Shown piece by piece: positions 58,249-64,000 of a stretch of DNA of 64,000 bases. The stretch's first letter is position 1; each line of letters starts with the position of its first letter. A program made the translations under genes and the position numbers. Origin of the DNA: Fictibacillus arsenicus (lineage in GTDB: Bacteria > Bacillota > Bacilli > Bacillales > Fictibacillaceae); assembly GCF_001999465.1 (NCBI RefSeq), contig NZ_MQMF01000002.1, positions 744,001 through 808,000 on the forward strand. Reading direction: 5' to 3'. The notes under the pieces are model-generated. The model saw only the letters and a list, made by a program, of their open reading frames with translations, searched no databases and had not been told where the DNA came from.

Positions 58249-59367
58249 ATGAGGATTGGGGTAAATTTGCTGACTCTTTCCAATGACCGATATGGAGGGG
58301 TTGAGCACTATGTTAAACACCTAATCGAGCATCTAAAAAAAGCAGATGAAAGTGTAAAGTTATTTTTGTTTCTTACAAAACCAAGCAGAGATATCTTCCC
58401 TGATTTTCAGGAACGCATTATAAAAGTCATGTTGAAGGGATCTAAAATTCAAACTGAAGTGCACAGCCGTATCCAGGAACACCAGATTGATGTTTGGTTT
58501 TCACCGGTTCACAAATCGTATATCCCAAATATTCATGTGCCTTCTGTCGCGACCATTCATGACGTTCTCCATACACGCTACCCTCAATTTGTACCGGGAG
58601 AATTTCAAGAAAACAATCGATATTATGAAAAGTTCACTCCATCCTTCGACGCCGTTTTAACGGTTTCAGAGTTCTCGAAAAACGCTATATCCAAACATCT
58701 TCATATCCCGAAAGAAAAGATTTCAGCTATCTATCCTGATGCACCTGAAACTTTCAATCATTATAGAGAGAGGTTTCAAAATAACAGGATCACCGAGGAG
58801 CTCGAAAGTGGATTTGCTCTTTATCCAGCGAGCTATAACCCGCATAAAAATCACCTTAATCTCTTGAAAGCTATTGTTTTTCTTCGGGATCACCATAAAA
58901 AGCGTATCCCTCTTGTTCTTACAGGTTTTGCCGCTCCAGATAACCGCACGTTTCAGTCTGTCTTATCATTTATACGGAATTATTCACTCCAGAATCAGGT
59001 AAAGATTCTCGGTTATGTTGCAACAGAAGCTATGCCTGATTTGTATGCCAAAGCGTCGTTCCTTGTCTTTCCTTCCCTTTATGAAGGTTTTGGCATTCCT
59101 TTGGTCGAGGCGATGAAATCAAAATGTCCGATCATCTGTTCCAACAGAGCAAGTATTCCAGAAATTACAGGTGATGCTGCACTTCCTTTCAATCCCGAAA
59201 AACCTGAAGACATAGCAAATAAGATGCTAAGAATTCTGCATTCAGAAACAAAGAACGCTCTTATCAGCAAAGGAATGGTCCGGTCAAAGATTTTCTCATG
59301 GGATAATTGCGCCAAAGAAACACTCGCTGTGTTTCAGCAAGTTATTAAGAGGAAAGATAAGCGATGA
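58249..59367 (+). CDS. GT4-family glycosyltransferase
   Basis: The 372-residue GT-B enzyme opens RIGVNLLTLSNDRYGGVEHYVKHLIEHL. It carries the donor-site block AKASFLVFPSLYEGFGIPLVEAMKSKCPIICSNRASIPEI (residues 265-305) with the ExxxxxxxE pattern (EGFGIPLVE). It probably transfers a mannose-type sugar to a growing surface glycan. AATGAGGTGATACAT precedes the ATG at 58249. It overlaps the next glycosyltransferase by 4 bp. Confidence 0.88.
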   Translation: MRIGVNLLTLSNDRYGGVEHYVKHLIEHLKKADESVKLFLFLTKPSRDIFPDFQERIIKVMLKGSKIQTEVHSRIQEHQIDVWFSPVHKSYIPNIHVPSVATIHDVLHTRYPQFVPGEFQENNRYYEKFTPSFDAVLTVSEFSKNAISKHLHIPKEKISAIYPDAPETFNHYRERFQNNRITEELESGFALYPASYNPHKNHLNLLKAIVFLRDHHKKRIPLVLTGFAAPDNRTFQSVLSFIRNYSLQNQVKILGYVATEAMPDLYAKASFLVFPSLYEGFGIPLVEAMKSKCPIICSNRASIPEITGDAALPFNPEKPEDIANKMLRILHSETKNALISKGMVRSKIFSWDNCAKETLAVFQQVIKRKDKR

Positions 59368-60536
59368 AAAGAATGCTGGTTTTAAATCATTTCCCGACTG
59401 TATATCCGCCGACTAGCGGCGGCACTTTACGCTATTTTCATATTTATCAGGAACTCAGCAACTATTATGATGTTACTCTTCTTTCCCAAACCTTTAGTCA
59501 TAAAGGAGGTTTGTTTACTTATTCTCCTACCTTCAGAGAATATAAAGCTGAGAAAGATTCTAATTATCATAAAGTTGTGCAGAAATTACAGCACAATGAA
59601 TTATCCTATGAATTCGGTTTAATCATCCAAACTGAACTGTCTAAACATCCTACTCTATTAAAAAAACAATTTGATTCTCTCTATGATTCTGCCGATCTAA
59701 TCGTTCACGAGTCTCCTTTTCTGCTTCAGTATGATCAGTATTTTGGTAAAGATTCTAAACTTAGAATCTATAACAGTCATAATCACGAATACAAGCTCGC
59801 ACATCAGATTTGGAAAAACAATCTGGCTAGAGGCTACCTGCCAGTGCTTTCTAATTTGGAAAAGAAGCTAGTAAGAGGTGCAGACCTTGTTTTCTCAACC
59901 TCAGAGGATGAAAAAAATAGTTTGATAACGATGTACAATACAAATCCTTCTAAAATTATGGTGGCACCTAATGGGATTCAACCATCTGAATGGCTTCCAA
60001 GAACAAAGTCATCTAACAAAAAACCAACCGCTTTTTTTATTGGCGCAGATTACCCGCCTAACATTGAATCAGTGGAGTATATCATTAATCATCTAGCTGA
60101 CAGCTGTCCTGAAATTCAATTTGTTGTCGCTGGAGGATGCTGCACTCCGTTTGCAAACTCTAGCAAACCTAATGTAAGACTTTTGGGAAGAGTGCGCCAC
60201 AAACAAAAACTAAGATTATTGGCAGAAGCTGATTTTGCCATCAATCCTATGTTCACGGGTGCTGGCGTTAATCTGAAAACATTAGAGTTTTTATCTGCAG
60301 GACTTCCATTATTCTCAACGGAATTCGGTGTAAGAGGATTGAATCTCACCCCTATGAAACACTACATTCATACAGAAAAAAATAACTTCGCTGACACATT
60401 AAAGCGATTCACATCTGATAAAAATGTATTACATGGAGTTTCCTTAAATGGACAAAAGTATATAAACCGTCACTATTCCTGGAAAAACATTGCCAAACAA
60501 ATACAAGTTGAACTGAAAAAATTAACGTCTAATTAA
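59364..60536 (+). CDS. GT4-like glycosyltransferase
   Basis: The 390 residues open MLVLNHFPTVYPPTSGGTLRYFHIYQELSNYYDVTLLSQ and hold a donor domain (KPTAFFIGADYPPNIESVEYIINHL, RLLGRVRHKQKLRLLAEADFAINPMFTGAGVNLKTLEFLSAGLPLFST). The acidic pair is GAGVNLKTLE, as in GT4 members with a modified E-x7-E motif. It is translationally coupled to the preceding transferase. Its end overlaps the convergent gene on the other strand by 15 bp, so no terminator can separate them. Confidence 0.83.
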   Translation: MKRMLVLNHFPTVYPPTSGGTLRYFHIYQELSNYYDVTLLSQTFSHKGGLFTYSPTFREYKAEKDSNYHKVVQKLQHNELSYEFGLIIQTELSKHPTLLKKQFDSLYDSADLIVHESPFLLQYDQYFGKDSKLRIYNSHNHEYKLAHQIWKNNLARGYLPVLSNLEKKLVRGADLVFSTSEDEKNSLITMYNTNPSKIMVAPNGIQPSEWLPRTKSSNKKPTAFFIGADYPPNIESVEYIINHLADSCPEIQFVVAGGCCTPFANSSKPNVRLLGRVRHKQKLRLLAEADFAINPMFTGAGVNLKTLEFLSAGLPLFSTEFGVRGLNLTPMKHYIHTEKNNFADTLKRFTSDKNVLHGVSLNGQKYINRHYSWKNIAKQIQVELKKLTSN

Positions 60537-61667
60537 CCTCTCAATAGCTTTTATCATCGCCATACCTGCATTTTCCCAAGTCATTTTCAGCATATCTTGT
60601 CTGCCTTGTGCTCCTTTTTGTTTGCACAGCTTCGGATTCATAAAGGCATACCTCATCTGCTGTTTCAGATGCTCAATATCCGCTTCTGCCCATAGCTGAC
60701 CTTTCTCAGCAAAGCTAGGATAGGTGGTGGATATCGCATTTTCAAAACTGATCGAAGGACTCTCGAGTTTATATTTCACTAAAAAAGAATTCTTTTCGTT
60801 TAAAAAATCCATCTGTCCGCCCCACCCTGTTGCGATTACTGGCAACCCGCTTGATAACGCCTCTATAAAAGGCAGTCCAACGCCTTCGCCTCTCGTAGGA
60901 AGAACAAACGCATCGCCTGCTGTATAAAGTCCTTTTAATTGTTTTTCCTCGCAGATTCCTGTCATCACGTAAAGTGGAGCCGTATTCTCACCAAATCCGA
61001 GTTTTCTTTTATAATTATTAATGGCACTTCTGATTTCTTTCCGTGAACTTCCATATGTCTTGATGACCAGAAGGACTTGATCATTTGAGGTGAACGCTTC
61101 CCAATACGCGCGCAAGAGACTTTCTGGATTTTTTCGGTGCTGAAAATCAAAAACTGAAACAAAAACAAACCTTTCCTCTTCTAAAGACAACGATGCTGGC
61201 GGATTGGCAGGATCATACATGGCCGTATCCGCTCCGTGAGGAACCAGAAAAACTGGGACAGAAACGCCGCTTTTTTTCAGTGCCTTTATATTATGGGTAC
61301 ACGGTACACATACGGCGTCAAAGGTTTGAAGGATCGTCTTCCAAGATTCAGGTATTTTATTCGTTTCCCAGACTGTATTTAATAGACAGTACTCATACTG
61401 CGCTCTTTCTTTTTTATCAATAATGGCTGGAGGAGAATGGTAGATTAAGATCTTCGGTTTATTATTTGATGCAGGTTTTTCTATAAGCTGCTGCAGCCAC
61501 TCTTTTTTCTCTCGATCCTCTATAGTAAAAGGGAAATTCCACGTATACGTTTCAATTTTCACGTCAACGCCTTGCCTGTCTAAAGCCAGTGCATATTCCC
61601 TGCTTGCTGTTCCGTACCCTGTTGCATCTAGTACAGGTCCGCGCCAAATCACTTGATAGTCTTTCAT
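60522..61667 (-). CDS. GT4-family glycosyltransferase
   Basis: The 381-residue enzyme opens YQVIWRGPVLDATGYGTASREYALALDRQGVDV. The donor block AGDAFVLPTRGEGVGLPFIEALSSGLPVIATGWGGQMDFL lies around residues 245-285 (EGVGLPFIE). VPHGADTAMY near 145 is the hinge. It is likely part of the surface-glycan set with the minus-strand GT2 and ManC genes, which lie upstream on the same strand. TAAGGAGAAGAAT precedes the ATG. Confidence 0.87.
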   Translation of the reverse strand: MKDYQVIWRGPVLDATGYGTASREYALALDRQGVDVKIETYTWNFPFTIEDREKKEWLQQLIEKPASNNKPKILIYHSPPAIIDKKERAQYEYCLLNTVWETNKIPESWKTILQTFDAVCVPCTHNIKALKKSGVSVPVFLVPHGADTAMYDPANPPASLSLEEERFVFVSVFDFQHRKNPESLLRAYWEAFTSNDQVLLVIKTYGSSRKEIRSAINNYKRKLGFGENTAPLYVMTGICEEKQLKGLYTAGDAFVLPTRGEGVGLPFIEALSSGLPVIATGWGGQMDFLNEKNSFLVKYKLESPSISFENAISTTYPSFAEKGQLWAEADIEHLKQQMRYAFMNPKLCKQKGAQGRQDMLKMTWENAGMAMIKAIERLIRR

Positions 61668-61681
61668 ATTCTTCTCCTTAT

Positions 61682-62368
61682 TTATTCGAGAATGAGAGAC
61701 TTAAAATCTTCTGTATAACAAACGATAGATGATTTTCTTTTCAGTGCGGCATTATTGACATTCCATGTATGATGACCAGACCTGAAAGTGCGTATGCATA
61801 CATAATTTCTTTTATCGGCTGAATACAATTTCAAATTATTCTTTACACATTGCCTTAAAAAAACAGTATCTTCTCCAAGGTTCAGAGCAGGAAATTGAAT
61901 GTTCTCACAGATTTCTTTATTAAAAAGCAGAGTAGCTCCCTTCAGACCTTGTCTCACGAACATCTTCTCTCTTTTCGGACTATTAATAGTTAATAATTTT
62001 TCATCTTCAAAGTACATGTAAACTGACCGTTTCCCTACTACATCCGCTTTCGTCTCTTGCATAGTAATAAAAGCATGCTGAAGATAATGAGGGGCGTAAT
62101 AATCGTCGTCATCAAACTTTGCAATATAAGGATAGCTGGCTTTTTGAATCGCAGCATTTAAACATTCGCCAAGCGTAGTTTCTTCAGGGAGCTGACACAC
62201 GGATATGTTTTTGAACGTTCTTGCCCTTGCTTTCCATTTGTCTAGCTGTAACTGATCATTATTTAATACAATAATCATTTCTTTTTCTGCCATTAATTGA
62301 TTTTCGTAATTCCGAAAAACGTTCTCCATAAATTGTTCTCTCATTGTGCAGCAGATAATTGAGACCAT
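61682..62368 (-). CDS. GT2-family (GT-A fold) glycosyltransferase
   Basis: The 228-residue enzyme opens VSIICCTMREQFMENVFRNYENQ and has the metal motif FDDDDYYAPHYLQHAF near residues 100-115. LGEDTVFLRQC near 185 supplies the acid/base-type ED. It would use a nucleotide-sugar with a divalent metal. GGTGGGGAGGATT precedes the ATG at 62368, 13 bp after the stop of manC. The next transferase starts 14 bp after its stop, so manC, GT2 and GT4 form an operon. Confidence 0.87.
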   Translation of the reverse strand: MVSIICCTMREQFMENVFRNYENQLMAEKEMIIVLNNDQLQLDKWKARARTFKNISVCQLPEETTLGECLNAAIQKASYPYIAKFDDDDYYAPHYLQHAFITMQETKADVVGKRSVYMYFEDEKLLTINSPKREKMFVRQGLKGATLLFNKEICENIQFPALNLGEDTVFLRQCVKNNLKLYSADKRNYVCIRTFRSGHHTWNVNNAALKRKSSIVCYTEDFKSLILE

Positions 62369-62381
62369 AATCCTCCCCACC

Positions 62382-63740
62382 TTACGTACATTGTTGAACT
62401 GCTTCATCCCATGAATACGTAATAAGCATTATGTCGCTCTCATTAATCTCAGCACCAATCTGTACTTCAATAAACGTAAGAGAGGTTAACGCTTTAATTG
62501 AATGGTTGCACCCTACAGGAATTCGAATGACGTCCCCCGCTTTAATTGAGTGCAGCTGGCTGTTTACAATCACTTCACCTGAACCTGAAAGGATGGTCCA
62601 GATTTCCTGTCTGTTCTGATGCACATGTAGACTGATATTACAGTTCGGCAGCACATTTACGAATTTTGCAATGGACTGCTGCTCATCAGTATCGTCTATC
62701 TTTTCTAACACCTTATAGCTGCCCCATCTCTTTTCTACATAGCGGGGCATGTCGTTGGTATGCTGCAGTTTTACTTCTGCACATCTGTTTTTATCCGCTA
62801 CAAGTATTCCTTCTGCGCCAGCCACAATCATACTATCTGAAATTCCTATCACATGAATGGGTTGCGGCAATTCGTTTACAACATGTGTATTGATTGAGTC
62901 GTCGGAGAGCATGCCCCGACCTGTGACCGATGAAGGTATATGTTCACTTATCGTCTTCCATGTACCAATATCTTTCCACTGTCCGGCATAAGGCACGACG
63001 ATTGAACGCTTACTATGCTCAGCAACTGCCACATCAAAGCTTAATTTGGGAAGTTTATTGTACACGCTGAGCAGCTCATCGTATTGTGTTGGAATTCCTT
63101 TATCCTTTAACAACTCAAGCATAAAGCTCAGCTTGAAACTATAGACGCCACAATTCCAAAGAGCTTTTTTCTTTTTTAGTTCAGCCGCTTTTTTCCTATT
63201 CGGTTTTTCGATAAAATGAGTGATCTGGAAATAGTCATTGGACTGTTCCGTGATGTTTGGAACAATATAACCCATTTGATCGGAGGGAAATTCAGGTTCA
63301 ACTCCAATGTGTGCCAGTTCTGCCAAAGATTTTTCGAGGATAGAAGGCATCTGATTAATAAGATAGAAAAAGGATTGGTCAGCAAATGCGTCAACGGGCA
63401 AAACACAAATCGTTTCATCGAGCCCTGTTTCCCTTTTTGAATGCAGATAAGCAACTGCTAATGATACAGCTGAAAAGGTACCTTTTTGCCTTGGTTCACT
63501 GATGATTGGTATTGATGCAGCTATTTGGTTTTGAATGAGGTCTTTCTGATTTTGATTCGTAATAAGATAAGTATTTGAAATAAGATCAGCTGCTTCTAAT
63601 TGTCTGCATACACGCTGCAGCATGGACTCTTTACCATTATTGTCCGTGCTAAGCAGTTTTAGAAATTGCTTAGCACGGATCTTGTTTGATAACGGCCAAA
63701 GTCTCCTTCCGGCACCGCCTGATAAAAGAAGAATTTTCAT
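62382..63740 (-). CDS. manC: ManC: mannose-1-phosphate guanylyltransferase/phosphomannose isomerase
   Basis: The 452-residue bifunctional enzyme makes GDP-mannose. The N-terminal nucleotidyltransferase domain has LLSGGAGRRLWPLSNKIRAKQF (residues 4-25) and the FIEKPNRKKA site. The C-terminal type II isomerase cupin has EKRWGSYKVLEKI, SLHVHQNRQEIWTILSGSGEV and VGCNHSIKAL. The usual HRxEHW of the isomerase is NRQEIW here, so isomerase activity may be weak or lost. GGAGGATTGAT precedes the ATG. It is the first gene of the minus-strand glycan operon. Confidence 0.9.
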   Translation of the reverse strand: MKILLLSGGAGRRLWPLSNKIRAKQFLKLLSTDNNGKESMLQRVCRQLEAADLISNTYLITNQNQKDLIQNQIAASIPIISEPRQKGTFSAVSLAVAYLHSKRETGLDETICVLPVDAFADQSFFYLINQMPSILEKSLAELAHIGVEPEFPSDQMGYIVPNITEQSNDYFQITHFIEKPNRKKAAELKKKKALWNCGVYSFKLSFMLELLKDKGIPTQYDELLSVYNKLPKLSFDVAVAEHSKRSIVVPYAGQWKDIGTWKTISEHIPSSVTGRGMLSDDSINTHVVNELPQPIHVIGISDSMIVAGAEGILVADKNRCAEVKLQHTNDMPRYVEKRWGSYKVLEKIDDTDEQQSIAKFVNVLPNCNISLHVHQNRQEIWTILSGSGEVIVNSQLHSIKAGDVIRIPVGCNHSIKALTSLTFIEVQIGAEINESDIMLITYSWDEAVQQCT

Positions 63741-63903
63741 ATCAATCCTCCATTGTATAAAACAGCCTCTGCTATATTATGAAAATCAGGAAGGTGATAT
63801 GCGGTTCTGGCAACACATTAGAAAACTAGATTAAAAAGAAGAAAATTCCTTCTTATTCCTTTATGATAAAAATTAATAAGTAAACAGGATGAGGTGAGCA
63901 ATA

Positions 63904-64000
63904 GTGATAGTAGTCATTTTAGATGATTGGGAAAAAAGTTTTGCAGAAAATCCAGAAATAGAGCGGTTGCGGCAGCACTTTCAAGTTGAAATCTATCACG
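63904..64000 (+). CDS. Start of a D-2-hydroxyacid dehydrogenase-like gene (partial)
   Basis: The window ends after about 32 codons. A GTG at 63904 follows GATGAGGTGAGCAATA. The residues read VIVVILDDWEKSFAENPEIE and then RLRQHFQVEIYH, like the first strand and helix of D-2-hydroxyacid dehydrogenases (phosphoglycerate dehydrogenase-like). The rest of the gene is outside the window. Confidence 0.5.
   Translation, partial: MIVVILDDWEKSFAENPEIERLRQHFQVEIYH

Noticed and set aside
63791-63834. Very short plus-strand frame after GAAGGTGAT
   Set aside because: Only 11 codons; too short to support.

Overview
This window is chromosomal DNA from an endospore-forming member of the Bacillaceae, of moderate G+C content. 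A Fictibacillus- or Bacillus-like organism is the best guess, from protein style and context only. Endospore formation is shown by a GerA-type germinant receptor operon, a SleB-like cortex hydrolase, YfhD-like and DUF4023-like small proteins and a spore-surface-like protein beside a glycan locus. Low-GC Gram-positive identity is shown by TnrA, a RsbR paralogue, strong AGGAGG ribosome binding sites and frequent TTG/GTG starts. I saw no rRNA, tRNA, CRISPR array, prophage or transposase.

Layout. 1-4400: a Fur-controlled hydroxamate-siderophore uptake operon (fhuC-D-B-G, minus strand) interrupted by a dispersed repeat. 4700-8200: a ferritin-like/cupin fusion, a candidate small RNA, a pentapeptide-repeat protein and several tiny membrane proteins. 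8400-10900: a FUSC exporter and a YfhD-like protein. 10900-16400: a PTS/alpha-mannosidase/RpiR operon resembling mannosylglycerate use. 16800-22300: an MFS pump, a zinc protease, a lipase, SleB and DinB. 22300-27900: a coiled-coil membrane protein, a DMT-Crp-DMT operon, an NlpC/P60 endopeptidase, two decayed genes and an SDR. 27900-31400: tnrA divergent from an LrgA/LrgB pair, RsbR and an AIM24 protein. 31700-40700: an S66 peptidase, a VOC protein, an amino acid permease, a LysE exporter, an MBL hydrolase, an endonuclease IV-like protein, an SRPBCC protein and DinB. 40800-45000: the ger operon. 45000-57200: assorted metabolic and stress genes (Gfo/Idh, YpfJ-type protease, Ere-type esterase, two rhodaneses under a CsoR/CstR-like operator, GNAT, a diguanylate cyclase, PepP-like and PepT peptidases, a nucleoside hydrolase). 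57500-63740: a spore-surface-like protein followed by four glycosyltransferases and ManC, probably a surface-glycan locus. A partial D-2-hydroxyacid dehydrogenase-like start closes the window.

The most striking feature is between the genes. Nine intergenic regions carry short arrays of 3-6 units spaced almost exactly 20-21 bp apart (two helical turns). Each unit has a 6-10 nt conserved core and a variable remainder. Three arrays use the core CGCTCA and share a conserved head with an ACGTGT/ACACGT hairpin. The other six use variants of a GTGG(G)ATT/GTGATT core, in either orientation. They are not CRISPRs and not convincing genes, and they look like sites for a helically phased DNA-binding protein or a repeated RNA element. 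A second, unrelated family is a GC-rich dispersed repeat in short (about 130 bp) and long (about 215 bp) forms, with five copies.
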